Positions 16,602 through 25,541 are shown, counted from the first letter of the stretch. The stretch is 64,000 bases of DNA from Marinicella meishanensis (GCF_019931145.1 NZ_JAIOUV010000006.1:186001-250000), one strand, 5' to 3'. Notes: generated by a model from the letters alone, not told the origin. Program-made: numbers and translations.

Positions 16602-18866
16602 TTGCACCACCACGGCGTTGTCCGAAGCGATGAATGGTTTTTGGATTTGGTGAGGCGGTCTGGCTGACAGCCCATATGCCGCTTGTTCCAACAAATCATA
16701 ACTGTGGGTCTGTAACTGCCAAGCCACTGGGTCATCCAGCTCAATTTCCAGATTCAACACCAGCTCCTTTTTGTTGTCAAAATGATACTGCAACCACCGC
16801 TGACCCGCTTGGATTTTCAGTGGCTCTGGCAACACCGCCAAACGCCCTTCAATGGCCAGCCGATGGATGGTCATGGGAGCGGTGGCATAGATGTCCAGCA
16901 GCTGGCTGTTGCCATGGGCATTGAGGCGCAACTGAAAAGCACGGCGTTGCTGTTGTCGCAGTGGCGGCTGTAAAGTCACGCCGATGGGTGGTAATGCGAT
17001 CGGTTGATCCAGCTGGGCCAAGTGGCGCACCGGTTTGCGGTATTGTTGACTGAACTGCTGGCGGTCTGCCGCGCTGACTGGGTTCGCGAACAGGTCATCA
17101 TGCCAGCCGGAGAAAGTCACATCGTAGTTGTAGTAGTGGCCGGTTTGTTGATCGTGGTCATACAAGTAGGACAAACTGGTCGGGTGTGGTTGGTCCTCGC
17201 TGATGGGGGCTTGTCGGACCATCTCGGCCACCAAATACAAGACCGGTATGGCCAGCATGACCAGGGCTTGCCAGACCCCTTTCATGGGGCTGATCAGGTA
17301 CACCATCAAAGCCAGTAACCAAGCCAGCAACACCGCCGTCAAAGGCAAGGCGTCCACGCCCATGGCGATCGGTAAGTTGATCAATATACTGCCCATCAAT
17401 AGCCAGCTCAAAACCGCCATAACCGGTGCCAATTGTTCAGTCATGCGCGGCCAAAGGGGGCCAGTCAGCAACAACACACTGGCCAACAGAACCGGCCAAA
17501 TCAATAAACCGGCTCCAGGTAAATGGTACACCAAGGGCAGCAACATCAACCACCACCACATCACCGCCATCAACAGCTGTTGGTGCCGGTTTTTGGGATT
17601 CAGTGCCGCGTACACAGCAAACGTGATGATGCCAGCAGCGACCAAACAAGCCAACATCATGGCGTGACCTTGGTAGGGAAAACCTTGCATCACGTCTTGG
17701 GTCACTGGCACCCACCAGGCAATCAACCACAACAGCAACCAACAGATGCCATAGGCCAACAAAGCCGACAGCAACAAAGGCCAAATGCGGGCCAACAAAT
17801 TGCGTTGCCCACTGGCCATTGAGCGGTTGGAGCTGAGGGCGCCAATCAACCAAAACAAGGCAATTAAGCCCAGCAACACCCAATTAAAGACGATGGGATA
17901 ACTGACCAGGCCAAGCAAAGGAATGGTGAAATAAACCAACGATTCTGAGCTTTTCATGGTGCGCAAGTCCAGGTCGGCAAAATGTTTCAGCAGGCTGTGG
18001 GTTTGGATGGCTTGTTGGGCCAAAGTATCCAGTGACAGGTTGGCCAAATTGTCTTCGCTGGTGTGGTAGTGGTAATGGCCATCGATGAAGGCCAGGTTGA
18101 ACCCATTGATGCCGCCCAGTTGATTGAACGGGGTCAAATCGGTGTCATTGGGCAGCTGGCGATAAATTTCGTAATGCAGAGAGGTGGTCACCGGTAAAGG
18201 CACATTGGCTGCCGCAAAGGCCTCGATCATGGCTCGATTGCCGCCTTGGGTTTCCGGCCACATCATCACCGGTCCGCTGGTGCCACGCGCCTCCAGGTTG
18301 ATGATCAAGCCGATGTCTTGGTTGGCCAAACGTTCATTGACAAAGGCCAAAGCACCCAATAAGCCAATTTCTTCAGCGTCGGTGAACAGCAAGATGATGT
18401 TGTTGGTGGCTTGTCGTTTGGTTTTGATGTGGGCATTGGCGGCTTCCAAAATGGAGGCCACCCCACTGGCGTCATCACCGGCGCCGGTGGCAGCAAAGCG
18501 GGCGGCATCGTAATGGGCCATCAACATCAAGGCGGGCCGACTGGGGTCGCTGCCTGGAATGGTGGCCATGACATTGGCCACTGGCGCCGCTCTTTTGTTC
18601 TTGGGGTGATAGCTGATGCTGCGGTGCCGCACCACTTGCAGGCCCATCTGCTGCAGTTGATCGATGATGTAATGCTGCACATCTTGGTGGAAGTAATCAC
18701 CCACTGCGCGAGGACCTTGGGTGATGCGGTCCACATGCCCGATCACGTTTTCAAAAAACAAACCGTCAAAAAACAAGTCAGGCGGGGTGTTGGTCGGCTT
18801 GGACAAATGGTAAGTGCCCCAAGCAATCAGGGTGAACAGAGCCAGGTAAAATGTATTTTTGAGCAT
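16575..18866 (-). CDS. Membrane-bound M28 family metallopeptidase
   Basis: 763 aa. An N-terminal membrane anchor (about 4-20) precedes an M28 peptidase domain. Metal ligands: H118 and D120 (MAHYDAARF), D131 (GAGDDASG), E165/E166 (FTDAEEIGLLGA), and a His near residue 271 (DGHYHYHTSEDN). About eight transmembrane helices follow (roughly 315-560), then a C-terminal periplasmic beta domain. This layout matches the Fxna/ERMP1-like group of M28 peptidases, which combine an exopeptidase domain with a multi-pass membrane region. Same strand as murA 99 nt upstream. It is likely an aminopeptidase; the substrate is not known. Confidence 0.85.
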   Translation of the reverse strand: MLKNTFYLALFTLIAWGTYHLSKPTNTPPDLFFDGLFFENVIGHVDRITQGPRAVGDYFHQDVQHYIIDQLQQMGLQVVRHRSISYHPKNKRAAPVANVMATIPGSDPSRPALMLMAHYDAARFAATGAGDDASGVASILEAANAHIKTKRQATNNIILLFTDAEEIGLLGALAFVNERLANQDIGLIINLEARGTSGPVMMWPETQGGNRAMIEAFAAANVPLPVTTSLHYEIYRQLPNDTDLTPFNQLGGINGFNLAFIDGHYHYHTSEDNLANLSLDTLAQQAIQTHSLLKHFADLDLRTMKSSESLVYFTIPLLGLVSYPIVFNWVLLGLIALFWLIGALSSNRSMASGQRNLLARIWPLLLSALLAYGICWLLLWLIAWWVPVTQDVMQGFPYQGHAMMLACLVAAGIITFAVYAALNPKNRHQQLLMAVMWWWLMLLPLVYHLPGAGLLIWPVLLASVLLLTGPLWPRMTEQLAPVMAVLSWLLMGSILINLPIAMGVDALPLTAVLLAWLLALMVYLISPMKGVWQALVMLAIPVLYLVAEMVRQAPISEDQPHPTSLSYLYDHDQQTGHYYNYDVTFSGWHDDLFANPVSAADRQQFSQQYRKPVRHLAQLDQPIALPPIGVTLQPPLRQQQRRAFQLRLNAHGNSQLLDIYATAPMTIHRLAIEGRLAVLPEPLKIQAGQRWLQYHFDNKKELVLNLEIELDDPVAWQLQTHSYDLLEQAAYGLSARPPHQIQKPFIASDNAVVVQSFAFDFDQ

Positions 18867-18965
18867 TGTTTACGGACTGAATTATTGACCCAATCACCTT
18901 AACACAAATCCCTGATTGGCAGGCAGCCAATTTGACCTCTGGAAGCCGCTTGCCAGGTGCCGAAA

Positions 18966-20219
18966 TCAGCTGCGGATGATTTTGGCCCCCAACTGGTTGA
19001 GCTTTTCTTCAATTGCTTCATAACCCCGGTCTATGTAGTGAATGTCATGCACCGCGGTTTGGCCATGGGCGGCCAGACCAGCCAAGACCAAAGAAGCCGA
19101 AGCCCGCAAGTCGGTGGCCGTGACCGGTGCGCCACTGAGGTGATCAACGCCCTTGATGATGGCTTGGTTGCCTTCCACATGGATGTTGGCACCCATTCTG
19201 ATCAACTCCTCGACGTGCATGAAGCGATTTTCAAACAAAGTCTCAGTGATGACACTGGTGCCTTCGGCGATGGCGTTCAAAGCACAGAATTGGGCTTGCA
19301 TGTCGGTGGGGAAGGCCGGGTGGGGGGCGGTTCTGATGTCCACCGGCTGAGGGCGTTTGCCATGCATTTCTAAGGTCACAGAATCGGTGGCGGTGGTGAT
19401 GGTGGCGCCGGCCTCGGTGAGTTTGTCGAACACCGCATCGAGATCGTCATTGCATGAGTTTTGGATGGTGATGGCGCCGCCGGTGATGGCCGCAGCCACC
19501 AAAAAGGTGCCAATTTCAATGCGGTCAGGCATCACTTCATGGTGGGTGCCAGTCAGTTGATCCTTGCCTTGAACATAAATTTTCGAGGTGCCGACGCCTT
19601 CGATTTCAGCGCCCATGGCCGACAGATATTTGGCCAGGTCAACCACCTCAGGCTCAATGGCGGCATTTTCGATCAAAGTTTCACCCTGGGCTAAGGTGGC
19701 GGCAATCAAGATGTTCTCAGTACCGGTCACCGTGACTTTTTCCATCACGATGCGGTTGCCTTTGAGGCGATCACAAGTGGCCAATATGTAGCCGTCTTGG
19801 ACGTCAATGTGGGCGCCCATGGCTTGCAGCCCTTTGATGTGCAAATCCACCGGTCGGGCACCAATCTGACAACCACCCGGTAAGGACACTTTGGCTCGAC
19901 CGTGGCGGGCCACCAATGGCCCCAGGGCGAGGATCGATGCGCGCATGGTTTTAACCGTCTCATACGGCGCAGTTTGGTTGGTCAAATGATCGGTACAGAT
20001 GGTGATGTCGGCATGGTGATCCACTGTCAATTGGGCCCCCATTTGCACCAACAATTCATTCATGGTGGTGACGTCATGCAAGTGTGGCACATGCGAAATG
20101 TGAGATTCGCCTTGGCCCACGATGGTGGCAGCCAAAATGGGCAGCACCGCATTTTTCGCGCCAGAGGCTGTGATTGTGCCGTTGATGGTGTGGCCACCGG
20201 TGATGGTGATTTTGTTCAT
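18966..20219 (-). CDS. murA: UDP-N-acetylglucosamine 1-carboxyvinyltransferase
   Basis: First committed step of peptidoglycan synthesis: transfers enolpyruvate from PEP to UDP-GlcNAc in the cytoplasm. 417 aa, normal length. Visible are the K22/N23 motif ([13 protein letters not shown]) and the catalytic cysteine C117 in [14 protein letters not shown], so it is the fosfomycin-sensitive Cys type by sequence. The start at 20219 has AGGAA upstream; an extension to 20261 would run into ibaG. It follows ibaG by 10 nt, the usual gammaproteobacterial order. Confidence 0.97.
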   Translation of the reverse strand: MNKITITGGHTINGTITASGAKNAVLPILAATIVGQGESHISHVPHLHDVTTMNELLVQMGAQLTVDHHADITICTDHLTNQTAPYETVKTMRASILALGPLVARHGRAKVSLPGGCQIGARPVDLHIKGLQAMGAHIDVQDGYILATCDRLKGNRIVMEKVTVTGTENILIAATLAQGETLIENAAIEPEVVDLAKYLSAMGAEIEGVGTSKIYVQGKDQLTGTHHEVMPDRIEIGTFLVAAAITGGAITIQNSCNDDLDAVFDKLTEAGATITTATDSVTLEMHGKRPQPVDIRTAPHPAFPTDMQAQFCALNAIAEGTSVITETLFENRFMHVEELIRMGANIHVEGNQAIIKGVDHLSGAPVTATDLRASASLVLAGLAAHGQTAVHDIHYIDRGYEAIEEKLNQLGAKIIRS

Positions 20220-20229
20220 GCTGGGTTCC

Positions 20230-20478
20230 TTATTGGGCTTGATGCAAACGTTGGTACTCATCGGGAGTCAGTGCCTTGATGCTCAATGCATGGATGTCTG
20301 ACGCCATGTGTTGTCCCAAAGCCTGGTAAATCATGCGGTGTCGTTTGATTTTCATCAATCCGTCAAAATCAGCTGAAACCACCACGGCTTCATAATGCCG
20401 ACGATCTTCGCCATGAACTTCAATGTGTTCACAATTGATCTGTGCTGAAAGTAATTTTTTGACTTCGTCTGGGTGCAT
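20230..20478 (-). CDS. ibaG: BolA/IbaG family protein
   Basis: 82-aa BolA-like protein with the class II KH-like fold. BolA proteins act with monothiol glutaredoxins in iron-sulfur cluster handling. The family segment [28 protein letters not shown] is clear and the position directly before murA identifies it as IbaG (YrbA). The Mla lipid-transport genes that often precede ibaG are not present here; instead a divergent antiporter gene follows. Confidence 0.92.
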   Translation of the reverse strand: MHPDEVKKLLSAQINCEHIEVHGEDRRHYEAVVVSADFDGLMKIKRHRMIYQALGQHMASDIHALSIKALTPDEYQRLHQAQ

Positions 20479-20495
20479 GAATCACAATTGTTTGT

Positions 20496-20523
20496 TTGTT
20501 GAGCGCGAATGATATTGTAAAAT
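20496..20523 (+). promoter_or_regulatory. Possible promoter for yrbG-kds-lpt operon
   Basis: TTGTTG (20496-20501), 16-bp spacer, TAAAAT (20518-20523) in the region between divergent ibaG and yrbG. It is the best sigma-70-like match there; the transcript would carry about 110 nt of leader before the yrbG start. Confidence 0.35.
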
Positions 20524-20638
20524 AGACCGTTTATAAAGAGGTTGTGCCCATTTTTTATCAAATGGGGCAGCTGCAGGTGCGCAACCAATTGACCGGTATA
20601 ACTTGCTCACATCTTGAAAGGATAATTTGAACTGACGT

Positions 20639-21607
20639 ATGCTGATTTCTACACTGTATTTGGTGGCGGGGCTTGCCTTGCTCATTTACGCCGCCGATAA
20701 GTTTGTATTGGGTGCTGCTTCGACTGCCAAACACATGGGGGTTTCCACCATGCTGGTGGGCTTGATCATTGTGGGATTTGGTACGTCGGCACCAGAAATG
20801 GTGGTGTCAGCCATCGCTTCTTTTAAAGGCAACTCAGGCCTGGCCTTGGGCAATGCCGTGGGTTCCAACATCACCAACATCGCCTTGGTCTTGGGGGTGG
20901 GTTTATTGATCGTGCCCATGAGTATCAAATCGCAAACCATCAAGCGGGAAATGCCCATCTTGTTGCTGGTCACATTGATGGTGCTGTTTTTGTTGCTGGA
21001 CATGAAGCTCTCGTTCGTCGATGGGGTGATCTTGATCACCAGCATGTTCGTGGTCACCGGCTTTTTGCTGATGATTGGTATGAAAACCAGCAAAGACGAG
21101 TTTACCGATGAATTCGAGGCTGAGTACGATCTGGACATCAGCATAAACAAAGCCATCGCCTTTTTGATTTTTGGCATCATCACTTTGCCCATTGCATCCC
21201 AGGCCATGGTCACAGGCGCCACCGACATTGCGGTGTTATTTGGGGTTTCCGACATGGTCATTGGCTTGACCATTGTGGCCTTGGGCACCTCATTGCCGGA
21301 ACTGGCTGCCACAGTGGCCAGTGCCATGAAAAGAGAACATGATTTGGCCATCGGTAACATCGTGGGTTCCAACATGTTCAACCTGTTGGGGGTGATTGGC
21401 ATTTCGGGCTTGATTCGTGAGTACGAGTTCACCGCGCATTTCATCAAATATGATTATTTCTACATGTTGATGCTGACGGTGTTTTTGTTCCTGGCATCGG
21501 TGTATTTTGTGTTGAAGGATCGCTTTATTTCGCGAATCATTGGTTTGGTTTTGGTGTTGATGTATATTAGCTACATGATCTGGCTTTATTTCAGTGAGGG
21601 CATATGA
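20639..21607 (+). CDS. yrbG: Calcium/sodium antiporter, YrbG/CaxA type
   Basis: Inner-membrane Na+/Ca2+ exchanger of 322 aa with two inverted repeats of about five helices each. Each carries the alpha-repeat motif: GFGTSAPEMVVSAIASFKGNSGLALGNAVGSNITNIALVLG and ALGTSLPELAATVASAMKREHDLAIGNIVGSNMFNLLGVIG. A charged loop at about 145-170 (KDEFTDEFEAEYDLD) separates the halves. In enterobacteria yrbG also precedes kdsD. The stop overlaps the kdsD start by 4 nt. Confidence 0.93.
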   Translation: MLISTLYLVAGLALLIYAADKFVLGAASTAKHMGVSTMLVGLIIVGFGTSAPEMVVSAIASFKGNSGLALGNAVGSNITNIALVLGVGLLIVPMSIKSQTIKREMPILLLVTLMVLFLLLDMKLSFVDGVILITSMFVVTGFLLMIGMKTSKDEFTDEFEAEYDLDISINKAIAFLIFGIITLPIASQAMVTGATDIAVLFGVSDMVIGLTIVALGTSLPELAATVASAMKREHDLAIGNIVGSNMFNLLGVIGISGLIREYEFTAHFIKYDYFYMLMLTVFLFLASVYFVLKDRFISRIIGLVLVLMYISYMIWLYFSEGI

Positions 21608-22581
21608 AGGTCCTGGATGCCGAGCAAATCTTACAACAAGCACAAACCGTGTTTGCCATTGAGCAAGCGGGTTTGCAGAACATGCAACAAAACCTGGGTG
21701 GAGCCTTTGTTGATGCAGTGAACACCATCATGGCTTGTCATGGCCACGTGGTGGTCATTGGCATGGGCAAGTCGGGCCACATCGGCAACAAAATTTCTGC
21801 CACCTTGGCGTCCACCGGCACCCCGGCATTTTTTGTGCATCCGGGCGAAGCCAGTCACGGCGATTTGGGTATGATCACCGCCGGAGATGTGGTGCTGGCG
21901 ATTTCCAACTCAGGCGAGACCGAAGAGGTGTTGACCATTTTGCCGGTGATCAAGCGCATGGGGGCGCAGTTGATTTCCATGACCGGGAAACCGGATTCCA
22001 GTTTGGCCGCCAACTCAGACATTCATCTGGACATTTCGGTGCCAGAAGAAGCCTGCCCCCTGGGCTTGGCTCCGACTTCCAGCACCACCGCGACCTTGGT
22101 CATGGGCGATGCTTTGGCGGTGACTTTGTTGGAACTGCGAGGATTCACCAAAGAAGACTTTGCCCGCTCACACCCAGCCGGTTCGCTGGGTAAAAAGTTG
22201 TTGTTGGGCATCGAAGATGTGATGCGCACCGGTGAGGCCATACCACAAGTGGATCAACAAGCCAGTTTCAGTGAAGCTTTGTTGGAAATGAACAGCAAGG
22301 GTTTGGGCATGACCGCCGTGACCAGCAACCACCAAGTGGTTGGGGTCTTCACGGACGGTGATTTGCGCCGCACTTTGAATGCCTTTGAACAATTCAAACA
22401 AAAGCCGATAGGCGAGTTGGCCACCTTGAATCCAGTGATGATTAAACAAGACAAAATGGCCGTTGAGGCGGCTCAAATCATGGAAACACATAAAATTCAT
22501 TCGCTGTTGGTGGTGGATGATGACAACCATTTGGTGGGTGCCTTGAACATCCATGATTTACTGCGAGCAGGAGTGGTTTGA
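21604..22581 (+). CDS. kdsD: D-arabinose-5-phosphate isomerase
   Basis: Converts ribulose 5-phosphate to arabinose 5-phosphate, the first step to Kdo for LPS. An SIS domain (about 35-185; GMGKSGHIGNKISATLASTGTPAFFVHPGEASHGDLGMI) is followed by two CBS domains (about 205-325). 325 aa is the standard length. The start overlaps yrbG and the stop overlaps kdsC, in a tightly coupled operon. Confidence 0.95.
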   Translation: MKVLDAEQILQQAQTVFAIEQAGLQNMQQNLGGAFVDAVNTIMACHGHVVVIGMGKSGHIGNKISATLASTGTPAFFVHPGEASHGDLGMITAGDVVLAISNSGETEEVLTILPVIKRMGAQLISMTGKPDSSLAANSDIHLDISVPEEACPLGLAPTSSTTATLVMGDALAVTLLELRGFTKEDFARSHPAGSLGKKLLLGIEDVMRTGEAIPQVDQQASFSEALLEMNSKGLGMTAVTSNHQVVGVFTDGDLRRTLNAFEQFKQKPIGELATLNPVMIKQDKMAVEAAQIMETHKIHSLLVVDDDNHLVGALNIHDLLRAGVV

Positions 22582-23111
22582 TGGCAAAGAAGAACGACAT
22601 GCTGGCTTTGGCCAAGCCGATTAAATTGGTCATTTTTGATGTCGATGGGGTGTTGACCGATGGCGGTCTGTATTTCACCGACGATGGCCGCGAAATCAAA
22701 AAATTTAATGTCAAAGATGGTTTGGGCATTTCCATGTTGGTGAAAAAGGGCGTGGAAGTGGCGGTGATCACAGGCCGCAGTTCAGTGATTGTGGCTGATC
22801 GGATGAAATCTTTGGGCGTCAACCATGTCTATCAAGGCAGAATGAATAAATTGGAAACCTATGAAAACCTGAAAGTGGCCTTGGGCATCACCGACGAAGA
22901 AGCCGCTTTTGTGGGTGATGACGTGATTGACCTGCCCATCATGTCACGATGTGGCTTACCAGTGGCCGTGGCCGATGCCCATGAAGAGGTCAAAGCGGTG
23001 GCCAAGTTGACTTTGGCACAATGCGGTGGCGCGGGTGCTGGACGGGCTGTTTGTGACTTGATCATGCAAGCCCAAGGCCTCAGCCATGACTTCACCCAAA
23101 GTCAACAATGA
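22581..23111 (+). CDS. kdsC: 3-deoxy-D-manno-octulosonate-8-phosphate phosphatase
   Basis: HAD-family phosphatase that removes phosphate from Kdo 8-phosphate. The nucleophile motif FDVDGVLTDG (D20, D22), motif II (VITGRSS), the lysine region and motif III (AFVGDDVIDLP) are present. 176 aa with no cap domain, as in the tetrameric KdsC family. Start ATG at 22581 with GGAG upstream; its A is the last base of the kdsD stop. Stop overlaps lptC by 4 nt. Confidence 0.95.
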   Translation: MAKKNDMLALAKPIKLVIFDVDGVLTDGGLYFTDDGREIKKFNVKDGLGISMLVKKGVEVAVITGRSSVIVADRMKSLGVNHVYQGRMNKLETYENLKVALGITDEEAAFVGDDVIDLPIMSRCGLPVAVADAHEEVKAVAKLTLAQCGGAGAGRAVCDLIMQAQGLSHDFTQSQQ

Positions 23112-23662
23112 CTGAAACTTCCCGCTTCAAGCAATTGATGTTGTTCGGTTTGTTGGCGGTGCTGAGCTATGGTCTTTACCAGCGGTATTTCCATGTTGAT
23201 GCCAGTGAGCGGTTCAAACCCTTCACCAAAGGTTATGCCTTGACTGGGGTGGTGATCAAATCCACCGATGACAGCGGCCAGGTCGTGACCACAGTCCGTT
23301 CGCCAACCATCACCCATTATGCCGACACCGAAGTCACCGTCATTGACCAACCCAATGTCACCCTGCACGAAAGCCAAGGTGATTGGGTGTTCACTTCCTC
23401 GGTGGGTGAAATCAACCCCAACAAGACGGAAATTTTTTTCCCCAACCGCGTGCGCATTGAATTGGCCAGCCCCACCGAGCAAGCCGTCACTGTGGATACC
23501 AGTGCTTTGCTGGTCGATGTGACCCGCAAAACCGGGACCACCGACAACCCTCTGGTGGTCACACAATTGGGTTCGAAATTGCGGGGCTTGGGTGCGGTGG
23601 TGAACTTTAATCAACAAGAAATCGAGTTACTGAGTGAAATGTATGCAGAATTTGAAAATTAA
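23108..23662 (+). CDS. lptC: LPS export protein LptC
   Basis: Bitopic inner-membrane protein that passes LPS from LptBFG to LptA. One N-terminal membrane helix (about 11-27, LMLFGLLAVLSYGLYQRYF) and a periplasmic beta-jellyroll (KGYALTGVVIKSTDDSGQVVTTVRSPTITHYADT). 184 aa, typical. Sequence is weakly conserved as usual; position between kdsC and lptA makes it secure. Its end overlaps lptA by 20-29 nt. Confidence 0.92.
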   Translation: MTETSRFKQLMLFGLLAVLSYGLYQRYFHVDASERFKPFTKGYALTGVVIKSTDDSGQVVTTVRSPTITHYADTEVTVIDQPNVTLHESQGDWVFTSSVGEINPNKTEIFFPNRVRIELASPTEQAVTVDTSALLVDVTRKTGTTDNPLVVTQLGSKLRGLGAVVNFNQQEIELLSEMYAEFEN

Positions 23663-24128
23663 TGGGATTGTTTTGGCCTTGTTGTCGGTGACAGCAGTGC
23701 AGGCACTGGACAGTGACCGCCAACAAAAAGTCATTGTGCAAGGTCCGGGTTGTGTGACCAAGTTGAAACAGAACGAAACCGATTGCCCCAAAGGGCTGAC
23801 CATCGAGCAGGGCAGTCTGTTGATCAAATCAGCGGCCGGCACCATTTACCACAAAGACAAGGGCATTGACCGGGTGTTGATGTCAGGCAATCAGGTGTAT
23901 ATGGAACAAATGATGGAAGACAATGAAAAAATGGTGATTCGCGCCAATCAGGTGGATTACCGCAAAGCCAGTGAAAAAGTCTTTCTCAGTGGCAATGTCA
24001 GCATCACCAGCGCCATTGGGGTGACCACCGGTGAAAACATCGAGTTTGATTTACGCACCCAAGAAATCACCTCCACCGGCGATGCCAACACCCAGTTCAA
24101 AATGGAAATTGATCAAAACAATGATTAA
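23643..24128 (+). CDS. lptA: LPS transport periplasmic protein LptA
   Basis: Periplasmic bridge protein of the Lpt machine. A signal peptide (INGIVLALLSVTAVQA) precedes an OstA-like beta-jellyroll (LTIEQGSLLIKSAAGTIYHKDKGIDRVLMSGNQVYMEQ). An uncommon segment with two cysteines (GPGCVTKLKQNETDCPKG, shortly after the signal peptide) could form a disulfide loop. ATG at 23643 is preferred; a GTG at 23634 would add three residues. The start lies inside lptC and the stop overlaps lptB by 8 nt. Confidence 0.9.
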   Translation: MQNLKINGIVLALLSVTAVQALDSDRQQKVIVQGPGCVTKLKQNETDCPKGLTIEQGSLLIKSAAGTIYHKDKGIDRVLMSGNQVYMEQMMEDNEKMVIRANQVDYRKASEKVFLSGNVSITSAIGVTTGENIEFDLRTQEITSTGDANTQFKMEIDQNND

Positions 24129-24840
24129 AGCGCAACAAATCGTCAAAAGCTACAAAAAGCGGCAGGTCATTGCCGGGGTGTCTTTTGCCGTGCGTCAGGG
24201 TGAAGTGGTGGGTTTATTGGGACCCAATGGAGCCGGTAAGACCACATGTTTTTACATGGTGGTCGGGTTGATCCCGGTCGATCGTGGACAAATCATCATC
24301 GATTCTTTGGATGCCACCAAGTATGGCATGCATGAACGGGCCAAACTGGGCTTGGGCTATCTGCCACAAGAGGCGTCGGTGTTTCGCAAGCTGACGGTCA
24401 AAGACAACATCATGGCGGTGTTGCAATTGCGCAAAGACCTCACCCAGGCCCAGAAAGAATACCGTTGTTTGGAGCTGATGGAAGAATTGAATGTGGAGCA
24501 CGTCAAGAGTCAGCTGGGCATCAGTTTGTCGGGCGGCGAACGGCGGCGGGTGGAAATTGCTCGGTCCTTGGCCATGGAACCCAAATACATCTTGCTGGAT
24601 GAGCCATTTGCTGGGGTGGATCCAGTTTCAGTTATTGACATCCAAAAGATTGTTTATCATTTAAAAAGCAAACAAATAGGGGTCTTGATCACCGACCACA
24701 ACGTGCGAGAAACCTTGGGCATTTGTGACCGCGCTTACATCCTCAATGACGGCCAGATGTTGACCGAGGGCAAACCGGAACAAATCATCTCCAATCCTGA
24801 CGTCAAAAGGGTTTATTTGGGCCAAGATTTTTCCATGTGA
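24121..24840 (+). CDS. lptB: LPS export ABC transporter ATPase LptB
   Basis: Cytoplasmic ATPase that powers LPS extraction with LptFG. 239 aa: Walker A GPNGAGKTT (from G34), Q-loop region (LPQEASVFRKLT), signature LSGGERRRVEIARSLA, Walker B (YILLDEPFAGVDP) and H-loop (LITDHNVRE). The GYLPQEASVFRKL stretch is typical of LptB. The start at 24121 overlaps the lptA stop by 8 nt. Confidence 0.97.
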   Translation: MIKAQQIVKSYKKRQVIAGVSFAVRQGEVVGLLGPNGAGKTTCFYMVVGLIPVDRGQIIIDSLDATKYGMHERAKLGLGYLPQEASVFRKLTVKDNIMAVLQLRKDLTQAQKEYRCLELMEELNVEHVKSQLGISLSGGERRRVEIARSLAMEPKYILLDEPFAGVDPVSVIDIQKIVYHLKSKQIGVLITDHNVRETLGICDRAYILNDGQMLTEGKPEQIISNPDVKRVYLGQDFSM

Positions 24841-24855
24841 AGCAGGCGGTTTGGC

Positions 24856-24884
24856 TTGCTATTGTGGCCTTGTTTAGGTATATT
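24856..24884 (+). promoter_or_regulatory. Sigma-70-like promoter downstream of lptB
   Basis: TTGCTA (24856-24861), 17-bp spacer, TATATT (24879-24884). A GGAG and an ATG follow at 24893 and 24902. This probably drives the small ORF and/or hpf independently of the lpt operon. Confidence 0.5.
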
Positions 24885-24901
24885 GAATATACAGGAGCCA
24901 C

Positions 24902-25099
24902 ATGAAAGTCATCAATTCAGATCATTTTTTCAAAGCCACAGCCATACTGATTTCTTCTTGTGCCAAGGTTTTGAATCCAAGCCATCAGGCTCCGTTACAC
25001 CAAACAACACAGTTCCCCAAAACCGCGTCTTCACTGCCACGTCTTCACCCATGCCGGTTGTCGACAACCCTGACACAGACCATTGGGGAGTTTCATTAA
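24902..25099 (+). CDS. Small unassigned ORF at the usual rpoN position
   Basis: 65 codons, MKVINSDHFFKATAILISSC..., with a good GGAG ribosome-binding site 5 nt before the ATG and a promoter-like sequence just upstream. The composition (many T, S, P, H) does not resemble a known protein and there are no domains or a convincing signal peptide. In most gammaproteobacteria rpoN sits between lptB and hpf; this segment takes its place. It may be a genuine small protein, a leader peptide for hpf or non-coding. I cannot decide. Confidence 0.3.
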   Translation: MKVINSDHFFKATAILISSCAKVLNPSHQAPLHQTTQFPKTASSLPRLHPCRLSTTLTQTIGEFH

Positions 25100-25100
25100 G

Positions 25101-25117
25101 TTGAGCCAAGGGCTCAA
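25101..25117 (+). other. Hairpin upstream of hpf
   Basis: TTGAGCC-aag-GGCTCAA, a perfect 7-bp stem with a 3-nt loop just after the small ORF and 18 nt before the hpf start. No T run follows, so it is more likely an mRNA structure than a terminator. Confidence 0.4.
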
Positions 25118-25135
25118 AGCAAGAGGTACAGTCAT

Positions 25136-25462
25136 ATGCATTTAACAATCACTGGTCACCAATTAGAAGTCACCGAACCCATCAGAAATTACATAGAAAC
25201 CAAATTTGAGCGCATCAAAAGACATTTTGATCAAGTGTTGAATGCGCATGTGATCATCAGTGTAGAAAAAGTAAGACACAAGTCAGAAGCAACCATGCAT
25301 ATTGGGGGCAAAGATTTCTTTGCCGATTCAACCGAAGACCACCTGTACAAATCAATCGATTTGTTGGTGGATAAACTGGACAAACAAATCCGTCGGCATA
25401 AAGACAAAGTGACCGACCATCACCGTGAAGAAGCGTTTAAAATGAACCAGGTCAGTTACTGA
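25136..25462 (+). CDS. hpf: Ribosome hibernation promoting factor (short form)
   Basis: 108-aa protein of the HPF/RaiA (sigma-54 modulation) family that binds the small ribosomal subunit in stationary phase. The N-terminal pattern (LTITGHQLEVTEPIRNYIETKFERIKRHFDQVLNAHVII) and the basic helix (DLLVDKLDKQIRRHKDKV) are clear. Length fits the short HPF type. AGAGGT is the ribosome-binding site. It is followed by an intrinsic terminator before ptsN. Confidence 0.94.
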   Translation: MHLTITGHQLEVTEPIRNYIETKFERIKRHFDQVLNAHVIISVEKVRHKSEATMHIGGKDFFADSTEDHLYKSIDLLVDKLDKQIRRHKDKVTDHHREEAFKMNQVSY

Positions 25463-25488
25463 CCACCCAACTCATTGAGATAAACCCC

Positions 25489-25530
25489 AAGGCTTAACCG
25501 GTTGTCAACAACCGTTGGTTAGGCCTTTTT
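25489..25530 (+). terminator. Intrinsic terminator between hpf and ptsN
   Basis: AAGGCTTAACC (25489-25499) pairs with GGTTAGGCCTT (25517-25527), 10 of 11 positions plus one G-T pair, followed by a T run to 25530. The loop contains a further GGTTG-tcaa-CAACC stem. It ends only 11 nt before the ptsN ATG. Confidence 0.75.
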
Positions 25531-25541
25531 AATTGAACCAC

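Noticed and set aside
18903-18965. ATTGGC/GCCAAT hairpin as murA terminator
   Set aside because: Six-bp stem without a T run on the minus strand; may be a chance palindrome.
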